This document shows, one piece after another, positions 15,624 through 25,684 of a DNA stretch of 64,000 nucleotides; the first letter of the stretch is position 1; each line of letters opens with the position of its first letter. The position numbers were made by a program, and so were the translations under genes. This DNA comes from Oscillospiraceae bacterium (lineage in GTDB: Bacteria > Bacillota > Clostridia > Oscillospirales > Oscillospiraceae), in contig AP025582.1 in the NCBI GenBank assembly GCA_022846075.1, positions 2,170,001 to 2,234,000 on the forward strand, in the 5' to 3' direction. The notes beneath the pieces are model-generated. The model was given only the letters and a program-made list of their open reading frames with translations. It had not been told where the DNA came from and did not search any database.

Positions 15624-17606
15624 TTATACCAGACGAGTATGGAACTCGTCGATTTTTTCAAAGTAATGACGAGTCATTACTTTTGTGCCGAGGTGTTCTT
15701 CTGCCAGTTCACCATCTGTATCTTTGATAAAGATGATAACCTGTTCCGCAGTTTCAGGAATGGCAGAACAAATCGCCTTGATTCTACGCTTATCAAAAGC
15801 GGACAGCGGAGCATCCATGACAAGAGGATAAGGCTCAGAGTATGCTTCGTCACCATTCTCAAGCTGATTTTCTCTTGCCATTTTGATGATAGCAGAGATA
15901 AACGCAAAAATAACAGAGATGCTCTGGGCGGTAGATGTTTCGACTCCACCATCAAAATCAGTTACATAGACCGAAATATTGTAATGATCATCAATAGTGA
16001 GAGACAAGCCACCATCATAAATGGACTTAAAAATCTCATTGATGTACATCTGCAGCTTTGCTCTAATCTGTGCTTCCTTTTGCTTGTACTCCGTGTTTAA
16101 CTCATCATAAATTCTCTGAGTGTAGGCTTTGTACAGCTCAATCATCTGATTGTTTTTGTCCAAGAGGGAAAGTTCGGACCGGCTATTTTCTTTCTGCTTC
16201 TTCTCCTCTTCAAACGCCCCCTGCTTACGAAGCAATTGCTGCTGCTCAGTCCTGCGCTTGGAAATCGTATCTGCACAAGCACGGATCTGGGTGTTCAACT
16301 TCTTAACCTGTTCCCGAACATCATCACCATCAAGTTTTTCACTGATAACGGCCAGCTGTTCTTCGAGGTCCGCTATGGATTCTTCTTGCTGGCTAATCAA
16401 GCCGACCTGCTCAGCAATATCCTGATACAAGGAAACTTCTCTGCTGTATTTAGAACGAGAGTCCTTTATAAATTGGCCGACCGTCACACCAATAGACTGC
16501 GGCGGCAGGTAATCCATCAACTCCATGACCTTGTTGTAAGGGATGGTGCCAGGATCAAGATGAGTTCCGCAAATGCATGTGCCGCGCTTCAGCAAAAATT
16601 CAATTGTTTTCGAATGCATCTCCGGGATATCTTTTCCGCTGAAATCGCTGTGAGAAAGAACTTCCAGCGCTCTATGGGCAAGTGAAAGCGAGAAAAACGC
16701 AGTCATTCTATCATTGAATTTCTTGCAACTTTCTTTAATAAACTGCGCTTTAAGTTTTTTGAGGTTTTGAAGTTCTACGGTCAAGCGATCCCGTTCATTT
16801 TGCAGTTTTTCGCCATCGGCATATTGTTTGATGTCTTGTTCAAACTTAGCTTTTGCAGAAGATGCCGCATCAATCTCATCGTCGATTTCAACCAAGCGCT
16901 TGGTGATTCTTTCAAGCTCATTCTGGAGTTCTTCAATACGCTTAGAAAGCTGCTGGATTCTGTCACAACTATCTCCGGTATAAGCCTCGTTGAATTTTCC
17001 CATAACGGAATTAGTTCTTGTAGGCGCAAGATGTCCCAGTGCGGCTAATGTAGCTTTTAATCCGGTTAGTCCCACCACCGCATTTGAGAAACCACTACTT
17101 TTTCTTCCACTGGCGATCTCCTTACTCATTTTTTCGATGCGCTCACCATCAAAGAAGAAGTAATTCGAAAGCTCCTTGGGGAGAATTTTTTTGATTTCAA
17201 CCTCACATTCAAGCTGTTTCAAATAGCGGGTATTACCATCTGCAGATTTGACCGCAATGTTTAATACTGTGTTTGTTCCAGTAACTTTGTTGCTATAGGA
17301 TTTCTTATATTCTTGTGTCCGGACGATTTCATAAGTTGCGCTGCCGTGAGTGAGCTTGAGTACAACTTTAACGGTAATTTTTTGATCTGGCGTCATCTGC
17401 TCGGCAAGAACCCTATTGAGCATGATCTTATCGGTAAAATCTGTTTCACCATAGAGGCACCAGAAAAACGCCTGTGCAAAGGTGGTTTTGCCTGTTCCAT
17501 TTTCGCCAATAATGAGAGTAACATTTCGTTCAGAATCGGTGGAGAAATCTATCTTTTCGTTGATGAACTGTCGAAAGTTCTGCAATTCTATTGATTGGAG
17601 CAGCAT
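15624..17606 (-). CDS. DndD/SMC-like ATPase
   Basis: A 660-aa RecN/Rad50-type ATPase. Walker A is GENGTGKTT (34-42); two long coiled coils flank a central CICGTH hook-like Cys pair (about 350), and the C-terminal half has the Walker B VMDAPLSAFDKRR. FFFDGERI near 160 is typical of DndD. Such proteins act on DNA in phosphorothioation systems or in the linked restriction module. The ATG at 17606 has GAGGAGG upstream and overlaps a 56-aa gene by 19 bases. Name not assigned because DndD and SspH-like roles cannot be separated by eye. Confidence 0.85.
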   Translation of the reverse strand: MLLQSIELQNFRQFINEKIDFSTDSERNVTLIIGENGTGKTTFAQAFFWCLYGETDFTDKIMLNRVLAEQMTPDQKITVKVVLKLTHGSATYEIVRTQEYKKSYSNKVTGTNTVLNIAVKSADGNTRYLKQLECEVEIKKILPKELSNYFFFDGERIEKMSKEIASGRKSSGFSNAVVGLTGLKATLAALGHLAPTRTNSVMGKFNEAYTGDSCDRIQQLSKRIEELQNELERITKRLVEIDDEIDAASSAKAKFEQDIKQYADGEKLQNERDRLTVELQNLKKLKAQFIKESCKKFNDRMTAFFSLSLAHRALEVLSHSDFSGKDIPEMHSKTIEFLLKRGTCICGTHLDPGTIPYNKVMELMDYLPPQSIGVTVGQFIKDSRSKYSREVSLYQDIAEQVGLISQQEESIADLEEQLAVISEKLDGDDVREQVKKLNTQIRACADTISKRRTEQQQLLRKQGAFEEEKKQKENSRSELSLLDKNNQMIELYKAYTQRIYDELNTEYKQKEAQIRAKLQMYINEIFKSIYDGGLSLTIDDHYNISVYVTDFDGGVETSTAQSISVIFAFISAIIKMARENQLENGDEAYSEPYPLVMDAPLSAFDKRRIKAICSAIPETAEQVIIFIKDTDGELAEEHLGTKVMTRHYFEKIDEFHTRLV

Positions 17607-17758
17607 TGAACTTCCTCCTCTATCCACTTCTTAATGTCCCGAATCATTTGAGCGTCCGTCTTATTTTTAGTGCGCAAATTAGTATTCTCGGCAATAACAA
17701 TCTTCCGTTTCAGTCGATTGATTGCCTTCCAATCGAGGTCAGACTTCGATGTCTCCAT
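17588..17758 (-). CDS. Small protein between helicase and SMC genes
   Basis: A 56-aa basic-then-acidic helical protein (KAINRLKRKIVIAE, then KWIEEEVQCCSNQ). The ATG at 17758 follows AAGGAGG exactly and lies 20 bases inside the helicase end; the stop lies 19 bases inside the SMC gene. The double overlap with a strong ribosome site argues it is real and made in balance with both neighbours. Probably a small bridging subunit; no family recognised. Confidence 0.65.
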   Translation of the reverse strand: METSKSDLDWKAINRLKRKIVIAENTNLRTKNKTDAQMIRDIKKWIEEEVQCCSNQ

Positions 17759-19970
17759 ATGGGTCCTCCTTTTCATCATTGTTCAAATCGTAGGGCAATC
17801 CATAACAGTCACAGATTTCCCAGATTAATTGAGAGGCTTCCATAGAGTTCATAGACAACCGCCCGAACTCCAACACTCTCGCCAATTCATTTTTTACCAG
17901 GGCCAAATCTCGTCGCATTTGTTCTTCTGTTAAGCCAGATACTTCGTCTAAAGGACGTGGCAAAGTCACAAAATCATAAATTTCTGCAAACTCTTTACCT
18001 GTCTCAGGAGATTTTCTCAACACACGGCCTCGGCGCTGAATGTACTCTTTAGGATTGGTAGTGCTTGCCAAAATAAAAGCGGTGCGAATGCCGGGAATAT
18101 TTACGCCTTCATCCAAACACTTGATAGCAACGATGGCCTGTAGATCGTCGCCGTCTTTGAAGTGCTGTTTTATGGCGTTACGCTCGTCGATGTTCTCTTC
18201 TGCTGTAAATTTAGATACTTTCATGCCTAATTCGTTGCCAAGTATCCGGGTTACAGCTTCAATTTGCTTAATGTCACCCTCGTCTACATCTGAGTTGTCG
18301 GCGTTTGGAGGTAACACATTTGTTGCGCCACAGTATACCAAAAGGAAATGCTCGTCCTTATATGGAGCAATGACTTCTTTAAGGCGAACAAGCTTGAGCG
18401 CTGCGGCTGCGACTATGCGGGAACGTTGGATTGCCAGCATTTCGCCATAGCTATCCAACTTGACCTTACCGCCTCGACTTTTGATTACATGACGAGATAT
18501 TTCGAAGGATAGTTGCTCATACTTTTCAAGTTCTTCGTCGTTCAGATAAGCAAGGATAGGATAGTATTTGTAAGGTGTAAGTTTCTCTTCTTCAATTGCT
18601 CGTTCAAGGCTATACTCAATACACTTTTTCCCGAAGAAGCCATAAAGAGTAGCGGTGCCTTCCTCGTCACGATGCCGTTCCAATGTAGCAGACAAAGCAA
18701 GCCGATAGGTAAATCGTTCATCTAACAGCTTTGCATAGCTTCGTGCGCCAAAATTGTGCGCCTCGTCTACCACCAGAAGAACGGGGCTTTTTATCTTCCC
18801 AATCTGCTCCTGGACAAAGCTGTTTGCAAAAGTAGCATTCGTGCAAATGAAGCAGAAAAAGCGTTTCTCGCTCCTGAGCTTTTGATCTCGAACAGCCTTA
18901 GATAATCGCTTTTTCCAGTCTTTTTGGGACGAGCTGCTGTAACCGATGATTGGCTGAATATTGAACTTTACAATATCATCTACCCATTGCTCCACCAGGT
19001 GCTGATATGGACAAACGATGATAACGGCAAGCTCGTCATTTAAGTCCTCCGATATTTTTGAAATAGCACCTAAACCTGTAAATGTCTTTCCGGTACCGGT
19101 TGCCATATCAAAAATGCCGCAATAATTTTCGCCTACCCATGCAGAGATAGCTTGTTTCTGATAATCATGCAGGGTTATGTTCTGGGGGATTCTTGCTCCA
19201 ACTGCACCGTGATCTTCCGGAAGCGCAGACAAGCCTCGTTGGCCTTCTTTTCGGGGAGGGAATTGTTCCTCGTCGATGTTGAAGTTTGGTGCTTTCTTTC
19301 TGTATTTCTCAATCAGGGCGTCCGTTATCTTTGGGAACTCCAAAACTCGAATACTTGGCTCACAGTCACTCCAGATAGAATAAAAAGCGTTTTCTTTTAA
19401 TTGAACACGGTCACGCTCTCCTCCGTCGTACCAACTACGAAACACATCGATGGTTTCATAATTCAGAGACATTGCAGTAGAGGATTCATTCATCGAACCA
19501 GAAAAAGCAACTTTGTTGCCATCAGAATCTTCGATAATGCCCATCTTTTCGTGGTACATTCCGATTCCTTTGGCATCCTCTGTATAGGCAATCCGGATAT
19601 CCAAAACACCATTAGCAATAAGATTTGCTAAAAGATTAAGGCGTTCCATGGAATAATAATCCGTATGTTCATCGGACAACTGTCCTAACAGAGCTGCCTC
19701 GATTACCTCATCACGATCTGCATATCCTTTTTTGATTGCTTCGATGTCATCGTCGGACAGATAGGGGGAAGCTACAATCTGAATCCTCCCGCCCCGACTG
19801 GCCAAATCAGCAATGCCTTTCGATATCTCAATCAGAGAAAACGAAGAAAAAAATCCCACCGCTCGCTTGTAGGATACGGCTTCATTGAGCAAGGGAACAT
19901 AGAATTTCTGCACCACATTGTCAATTAGAGAGCGATATTCAGTTTTTATGGCATGTTCCTGAAAACTCAT
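17739..19970 (-). CDS. PLD-domain SF2 helicase
   Basis: A 743-aa protein. The first 200 residues are a phospholipase D-like domain (IQIVASPYLS; one HxK-like motif in YHEKMGIIEDSDGN). Then comes an SF2 helicase: motif I MATGTGKTFTGL, DEAH in VVDEAHNFG, SATLERH, and the C-terminal EGVNIPG and QRRGRVLR. Such fusions act in DNA-degrading or restriction roles in defence islands. GAGGAG precedes the ATG. It is followed by overlapping small and SMC genes; the three resemble the restriction half (SspFGH-like) of a phosphorothioation system, by inference. Confidence 0.9.
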   Translation of the reverse strand: MSFQEHAIKTEYRSLIDNVVQKFYVPLLNEAVSYKRAVGFFSSFSLIEISKGIADLASRGGRIQIVASPYLSDDDIEAIKKGYADRDEVIEAALLGQLSDEHTDYYSMERLNLLANLIANGVLDIRIAYTEDAKGIGMYHEKMGIIEDSDGNKVAFSGSMNESSTAMSLNYETIDVFRSWYDGGERDRVQLKENAFYSIWSDCEPSIRVLEFPKITDALIEKYRKKAPNFNIDEEQFPPRKEGQRGLSALPEDHGAVGARIPQNITLHDYQKQAISAWVGENYCGIFDMATGTGKTFTGLGAISKISEDLNDELAVIIVCPYQHLVEQWVDDIVKFNIQPIIGYSSSSQKDWKKRLSKAVRDQKLRSEKRFFCFICTNATFANSFVQEQIGKIKSPVLLVVDEAHNFGARSYAKLLDERFTYRLALSATLERHRDEEGTATLYGFFGKKCIEYSLERAIEEEKLTPYKYYPILAYLNDEELEKYEQLSFEISRHVIKSRGGKVKLDSYGEMLAIQRSRIVAAAALKLVRLKEVIAPYKDEHFLLVYCGATNVLPPNADNSDVDEGDIKQIEAVTRILGNELGMKVSKFTAEENIDERNAIKQHFKDGDDLQAIVAIKCLDEGVNIPGIRTAFILASTTNPKEYIQRRGRVLRKSPETGKEFAEIYDFVTLPRPLDEVSGLTEEQMRRDLALVKNELARVLEFGRLSMNSMEASQLIWEICDCYGLPYDLNNDEKEDPYGDIEV

Positions 19971-19982
19971 ATATTGCTCTCC

Positions 19983-21128
19983 TCACATGTTTTCTTCGAT
20001 GTAATCGAGGGCTTGTTGAAGCTCCTCGAAATCGTCTTCTGAGGTAAAGTAGCTCACGCTAAAACGAATCGTTCCAGCTGGATATGTTCCTACAAATTGA
20101 TGTGCAAGGGGGGCACACTGCAGACCAGTTCTAACAGCAACGCCATAACGGTTAAAAATCTCTCCGGCACTATCACTGCTAATACCTTCAATCAAGCAGG
20201 AAACAATCCCCACATAATTGCAATCAGGATGATCACCAACAATTTTAATAAACCAATATTCTTGCAGAATCGCTATCAATTTGCTTCGGTGCTCTTGCTC
20301 TTTTTGCCAGATTGCTTCGATTCCCTGGTCTAACCCCCATTTTAGAGCTGCGTTCAACCCAGCAATGCCAGAGATATTCATTGTTCCCATTTCATATCGC
20401 TCAGGCAGGCTTTGAGGCATATTCTGATTAGCGGACTCAAAGCCGGTCCCGCCGAAGATAATCGGGGGCAAATCAATTGTAGGATCCATAATGAAACCAG
20501 AAATCCCCGTGGGGCCGTACAGGGTTTTGTGCCCTGCAAATACTGCGAAGTCAAACACATTGAGACCCAGATTACAATCTACAAGCCCCGCAGTCTGCGC
20601 CATATCGATCACAGTAGTTGCGCCGAACTTTTTTGCTAACGAGCAGATTTCAGTTACGGGCGCAATTAATCCAACCACATTACTCGCATGACTCACAATT
20701 ACTAAATCCGGACGCTTTGCTTCAAACTGATATCTTATTCTATCCAGATCATATTTCAATTCATGAGAAACAGTGAGTTGATGGACAGAAATAGTACCCG
20801 TTTCCTCGAAACGATGCAAAGTCCGGGTTACTGCATTGTGTTCAAACGGACTGATATATATGGTTTTGATGCCTTTACAAATCAGCCCCTGAATAATAAT
20901 ATTTAATGCTATCGTCGCGGTGGGCGTAAAAACGACTTGCTTTGCGGGACAGTGCATAAGTTCTTGTACCAATGCCCTGGTTTCACCAATCAGGGCATTG
21001 GCACCCTGTGCGAGGTTATAACGGCCTCTCCCTGCGTTGGCACCGTTCAATCTATAAAACTGGTCCATACTGGCATAGACAACCTCTGGCTTGGGATAGG
21101 TTGTCGCCGCATTATCGAAGTAGGCCAT
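19983..21128 (-). CDS. Cysteine desulfurase (SspA-like)
   Basis: A 381-aa PLP enzyme that moves sulfur from cysteine. The opening YFDNAATTYPKP, the PLP Lys in GHKTLYGPTG, and catalytic Cys in RTGLQCAPLAH mark the NifS/IscS class. I chose ATG 21128 with GGAGGG before it. There are no Fe-S scaffold genes near; it sits between the ATPase and the helicase and downstream of a DndC-like gene, so sulfur probably goes to DNA phosphorothioation (SspA or DndA role). Confidence 0.9.
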   Translation of the reverse strand: MAYFDNAATTYPKPEVVYASMDQFYRLNGANAGRGRYNLAQGANALIGETRALVQELMHCPAKQVVFTPTATIALNIIIQGLICKGIKTIYISPFEHNAVTRTLHRFEETGTISVHQLTVSHELKYDLDRIRYQFEAKRPDLVIVSHASNVVGLIAPVTEICSLAKKFGATTVIDMAQTAGLVDCNLGLNVFDFAVFAGHKTLYGPTGISGFIMDPTIDLPPIIFGGTGFESANQNMPQSLPERYEMGTMNISGIAGLNAALKWGLDQGIEAIWQKEQEHRSKLIAILQEYWFIKIVGDHPDCNYVGIVSCLIEGISSDSAGEIFNRYGVAVRTGLQCAPLAHQFVGTYPAGTIRFSVSYFTSEDDFEELQQALDYIEENM

Positions 21129-21139
21129 TATTATCCCTC

Positions 21140-24100
21140 CTAACACAATTCTTTCAGTATATCCATGATGATTTGTCGTTTTTCCTGCTCGGAGATAGAC
21201 TGTCCCATGGAATCTAATGCATCCGTGACCTGATTGAACAAGAGCTCACCTCGCTTACTATAGTCAATGCGAGAAAACCGCTTTGTAACAGCCTGACCAT
21301 TCTCGCCGACAAAGGTAACCTGATAAGCATCTGCCACCACTTCTTCTTGCGCAGCATCTGCGTTCTGGTACGCTTCTGCGGTTGTCTTATATTTTTTTAC
21401 ATTGGTAACAAAATGTTCGTATGTGCTACCGTCCCAGTCCTCCAAGCGAAGGTCTGTAGCTGTTTTGGCAAGGCGGGCAATGAGTGTTTCCTCGTCGTTC
21501 GTTGCCGTTTTAAACAGGCCGAGACACTTTTCCGTGCCATCGGTAAATAACTGCTCAAAAACCCTTTCGTCAAGACTCTCACACCAGTCCTTGATTACAG
21601 ATGTAAGCGAAGCAGCTTTAAGACTATTGGGGTTCTGCGTTGTAAAAAAGATTTCTTTTACTGTTTGAATAAGATCTTTTTTAAGCTGCACTATGCAATG
21701 ATCGTAGTATTTCTTTGCGGCGGTGATATTTTCTGCCAAACCAATGCTGAACTGGTTTGCATAGTCGAAAGCCGTTGGAAGCTTGTCGAACAACAATTCA
21801 TGCCCACCGGTGCTGTTCTTTAACAACCGTAGCATAGCTAAGTAGCGTTTATCAACCTTTTGGCCTTTTACGCTGCGCTTGAGCTCCTTAGCATATTTAG
21901 GCAATGCCATATACCAACGTTTCATCGCAGACACTACATAATCATAGGCGTTAACCAATTTTTCGGCCTCGATTATGTAATCAGAGAATATATCTGCAAG
22001 TAGCTGGATAAACTCTGCCTTTTCAGGATCCCAGTCCAAAGACGCTAAAGTAAATCCTTCTGGGTTAGCATTTACTTGAAGCAATGTATCAGCAGTAATG
22101 GGAACTTGTCCAAATTTATCTTGCAGAATCAGTTCTTGCTTAAATTCATGGAACACGGCGGCTAAATAAATAGGGATAAGCCCTTTTCGCAAACCAATGT
22201 GGTTTTCGGGAGCTACCAGACGACGGTACAACACGCCAAAAGACATGTTACCAGATGCTTTGGTTTCCTGAATGAATCCAGCGATGGTAGCTAACATATT
22301 TCCAATTAGCTCGTTATTCGGATTTAAATTAATTCGAACAAGCGCACTGTCTGTTACAAGAACTCCAGTCCTTATGAGTGTGCTTCTCATAATAGAAACT
22401 TCCTGTCCGGAGCCCGCCAACCCAAGGTTATGTTCCAACTCGTTTCTGAGCAGACCTGCAATAATTTTATTTCTGCTGTTGTTAGCAATAGAGGTAATGT
22501 CATTACGATTAATTGCTTCGTTATTGATGACCGGAGTGAGCGAATACACATCATCACAAATATCCGATAGCAAACCTGTAAGCGCTGCTTTTCGAGTAAT
22601 CGGTTTCTCCTCGCCCATGTAAATGTAAGTGGACTTAAAACTTTCCGGGTGCGTATAAGTGCCTATGAAGTCGGAAATTACTTCACGAAGATCTTCATAT
22701 ACGACTTCATATTCATCAAACAGAACCTTGTCTCCAGAGGCTTGTTCTCTCAGCAATGAAACAGCATTGAATTCTTGGATAATCTCGGTAATTTCTTTAT
22801 ACTTTTTGGGTAGGATGAAAAGAAAACGTTGATGGCCGGCGCTGGACTGAATCAGTGCGTCACGAAGGTGGTTGATGGATTCATCGCTTTTAGGAATAAC
22901 ACCATACACAACACCATCCGCATCGATTGACTCACTCTTCATAGTCCAGTCGACATCAGGACGAACCTCACCTTCGTCAATAAACTCAAAAGAGAAATAG
23001 CGAGTCATCTCTCGCGCGCCATTATAACGAGAAGGATAAATATAGTTGTCAAAGTTCGAAGCGTTCAAAGTCGCTTTTGTTGAAACCTTTCCTGCCAACG
23101 CTGCAACGGCATCATGGATCTTTTGTCCGATATCAACGCCCGAGGTTTGCTTTAGACGCAAATAATCGTTGCTTCTCTTTAAGTAAACAACATATTCTTT
23201 CTCAATTAGATTGGCGATTGCTTCCTCAATCTCTTCAACAGTATAATTGATAGAAAAGATGCCCACAATCTCGTCCTTAGTTGGCTTTAGCTTTTCAAAC
23301 TGCTCCAAAATATAAATGAGAGACAGCGTTTTTACAATTTTACTTTCCAAGGATTCATGTTGAAGTTTTGGCAGAATAGCTGTAGTCAGTAAATATGTTT
23401 GATGGATTTCGCTGGTATAAATCTCTTTTCTAAACAGCGGCTCAAAGTAATCGTAAATTTCATCCGGAGTGATCACATCAAAACATTGATCATCATAGCC
23501 TGCAAGGAATTCTGGCAATGTAGAGGTGCCCATTGCAGACAAGAAAGTAAACAATGTTCTTTCGTTTTGGGCAACACGCTCAGAAAGTCTCGGCAGAACA
23601 AATGTCGAAACAGGATGAAGCGGATAGCAGGAGTAGAGAATATGTTTTAAATCCTTCCTTGTAGCATCAGCGAAAATCGCATGGTTTGCATAGCGATGTT
23701 TTACGCTATCAAACTCTCCTTTATGCTGCTGGCAAAATTCTGCCCAAAGAGCGGCGTCTTTTTGAATAACAGATGCAATGATTTCATAGGTTTGAGCAAA
23801 GTTGTTGTTGAGGTGGACATGTTTAAAACGTTCAGATACTCCTCGCCAGCCATCGACTTTCTGTTTGGGTAAAGTATCGATATAGTTGGAAATTTCTTTG
23901 TGAGAAATCAGCATCAAGTGAATTTGGTTCTCACCGCTGCGATTGCATTTTTCGGCAAAATCCTGGAGCATTTTTGTATCGCTAACAGATGCCTCAGAGA
24001 TATTTGCCTCTAAGAACTTGCTGAATTCATCATAAACGACGTAAATACCAGTATATCCTTTTGAACGCAATCCTCGAACAGCGCTTTCGTACAGTTCTAC

Positions 24101-24754
24101 AACGTCAAAGCCAAGAAAGGGACTGAATACGCTACCAGCGGTCAGCGTAGGGTAAATTCGTTCGAATTTCTCATATGCAGTAATGTTATAGTCTTCAAGA
24201 TCTTCAATGAACTTTCCAAGAGGTTCATCAATTGCCTTTTGCAACTGAATATAGGTATCTGGGAAATCAGTTTTCCATCGTTGAAGCACCGCAACAGCAG
24301 CTTTGTAGTTGGTCTCCGGCATAATATCCAGCAGCTCATTTTCTGCCAATGTTCTCTGAAGTGCCAGGAGAAAAGCCTGCGGAAGACTGGTGTTGCTGCC
24401 ATTAATAATCACAGGAAGAAGCTTTTGGTCGCTTTCATAATAACTTAACACACATTGATGAAGTCTCTTATTACCCTCCAGTTTGGGCAGAAGCTTTTCA
24501 AACAAGGAAATGTCCTTTTTCATCAGCATGGAAAGAATCATCAAAATAATATGCGATTTTCCCTTGCCATAGGCACCAATTAAGACCCGAGCCCTTTCAG
24601 TAGATGTAATCCGGGTACTCAAAAGAATGTCCTCAAGAAGAGTAAGTGCCGATTGAGTCGGTATGAAATTTTTGAGTTTATCATCATTGTTCAGGTCATA
24701 TCCGATATTCACAGAATACTGAAAACCCGAAGCAACAGAAATCATGTTACTCAT
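21140..24754 (-). CDS. Large P-loop ATPase (SspC-like)
   Basis: A 1204-aa protein. Walker A GAYGKGKSH lies at 60-68 and a Walker B-like IYVVYDEFSKFLE near 240. The rest is long, helical and without other motifs I can name. Large ATPases of this kind (SspC, and the related BREX-type ATPases) accompany the PP-loop and DUF4007 proteins in single-strand phosphorothioation loci. AGGAGAA precedes the ATG and the gap to the DUF4007 gene is 18 bases. SspC assignment is by context; BrxC/PglY relatives are the main alternative. Confidence 0.75.
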   Translation of the reverse strand: MSNMISVASGFQYSVNIGYDLNNDDKLKNFIPTQSALTLLEDILLSTRITSTERARVLIGAYGKGKSHIILMILSMLMKKDISLFEKLLPKLEGNKRLHQCVLSYYESDQKLLPVIINGSNTSLPQAFLLALQRTLAENELLDIMPETNYKAAVAVLQRWKTDFPDTYIQLQKAIDEPLGKFIEDLEDYNITAYEKFERIYPTLTAGSVFSPFLGFDVVELYESAVRGLRSKGYTGIYVVYDEFSKFLEANISEASVSDTKMLQDFAEKCNRSGENQIHLMLISHKEISNYIDTLPKQKVDGWRGVSERFKHVHLNNNFAQTYEIIASVIQKDAALWAEFCQQHKGEFDSVKHRYANHAIFADATRKDLKHILYSCYPLHPVSTFVLPRLSERVAQNERTLFTFLSAMGTSTLPEFLAGYDDQCFDVITPDEIYDYFEPLFRKEIYTSEIHQTYLLTTAILPKLQHESLESKIVKTLSLIYILEQFEKLKPTKDEIVGIFSINYTVEEIEEAIANLIEKEYVVYLKRSNDYLRLKQTSGVDIGQKIHDAVAALAGKVSTKATLNASNFDNYIYPSRYNGAREMTRYFSFEFIDEGEVRPDVDWTMKSESIDADGVVYGVIPKSDESINHLRDALIQSSAGHQRFLFILPKKYKEITEIIQEFNAVSLLREQASGDKVLFDEYEVVYEDLREVISDFIGTYTHPESFKSTYIYMGEEKPITRKAALTGLLSDICDDVYSLTPVINNEAINRNDITSIANNSRNKIIAGLLRNELEHNLGLAGSGQEVSIMRSTLIRTGVLVTDSALVRINLNPNNELIGNMLATIAGFIQETKASGNMSFGVLYRRLVAPENHIGLRKGLIPIYLAAVFHEFKQELILQDKFGQVPITADTLLQVNANPEGFTLASLDWDPEKAEFIQLLADIFSDYIIEAEKLVNAYDYVVSAMKRWYMALPKYAKELKRSVKGQKVDKRYLAMLRLLKNSTGGHELLFDKLPTAFDYANQFSIGLAENITAAKKYYDHCIVQLKKDLIQTVKEIFFTTQNPNSLKAASLTSVIKDWCESLDERVFEQLFTDGTEKCLGLFKTATNDEETLIARLAKTATDLRLEDWDGSTYEHFVTNVKKYKTTAEAYQNADAAQEEVVADAYQVTFVGENGQAVTKRFSRIDYSKRGELLFNQVTDALDSMGQSISEQEKRQIIMDILKELC

Positions 24755-24772
24755 TTCCGTTTTCTCCTAATC

Positions 24773-25663
24773 TTACTCTTCAATACTTGCGTAATACATA
24801 TCTACGCATTCTTCGAAAGTGCGTTGATTGCTTAGCCGGACAATATCCAAGCCAGCCGTTCTAATAATTTTGATTTCGCCAGTTTTTTCTACTCGATGGA
24901 GTATATCGAGCATAGTAATGGCATCAAGGTTAAAAATGCGGCCAATATTGCACGGAGCGGTCAGAAGTTCATTTAGTGCGATTTCTTCTCTACCCGTTAC
25001 TTGATCCTCGATAACCGCCAGAATAACCCATGGACTAAAGCTTTTTGCTGCTGGGATTGACTTTTTATAAGTGCGTTTTTCTTTACTTAAAATATCGATG
25101 AACCCCAGCTCTCCGAACGGGCAGTCTATATTATTTTCGGGAGAAATCTTTCCGGGGGTTGATTTGTATCTTGGCAAGTAGGTATTTACGATACATGCAA
25201 AATCATCATTGAGGGAACGGATAGCAACGGAAACATCTTCGTCACTCATTAGCACATAGCTTTGTAACGCCGAAACAAAATCCTCTTTTGTGAATTCGGT
25301 CATTTTGAACTCATTGAAAAAGTAATACCATGCAGTTGCTTCCTCGCTATTAGAGGCTAATTTATAATGCAAAAGATGGAGAGTTCCGAGTTCCTCAATG
25401 TATCGGTCGTGCTCATAGATTTGATTACCCAGGTCCGTAAAAGTTTGAACTCGTCGTCCAGTTGTGGGTTCCTGAGTCACCCCAACAGCCTGCAGCCAAT
25501 AGCGCAATGCCTTTACCATGTTTGTACCGATACCAAGCACATCAGTTGGGTTTTCATCCCGAGAAACAAAGACATCAGCTTTATTATGAACATGTTTCAT
25601 GCCCTTGCTTAGCCAACCTTTTCTTATGAAAAATGTATCATGGGCACGAAATTTCATAGCCAT
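24773..25663 (-). CDS. DUF4007 protein (SspB-like)
   Basis: A 296-aa protein of the DUF4007 type, recognised by the opening FRAHDTFFIRKGWLSKG, the DPTDVLGIG-like GIGTNMVKALRYWL segment and a C-terminal wHTH-like end. DUF4007 proteins accompany DndC/SspD genes; SspB of the Ssp system is described as a DNA nickase. AGGAGGT precedes the ATG region. It lies 21 bases after the PP-loop gene and 18 before the large ATPase, as in ssp loci. Confidence 0.75.
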   Translation of the reverse strand: MAMKFRAHDTFFIRKGWLSKGMKHVHNKADVFVSRDENPTDVLGIGTNMVKALRYWLQAVGVTQEPTTGRRVQTFTDLGNQIYEHDRYIEELGTLHLLHYKLASNSEEATAWYYFFNEFKMTEFTKEDFVSALQSYVLMSDEDVSVAIRSLNDDFACIVNTYLPRYKSTPGKISPENNIDCPFGELGFIDILSKEKRTYKKSIPAAKSFSPWVILAVIEDQVTGREEIALNELLTAPCNIGRIFNLDAITMLDILHRVEKTGEIKIIRTAGLDIVRLSNQRTFEECVDMYYASIEE

Positions 25664-25684
25664 CGGTACATACCTCCAAATGTC

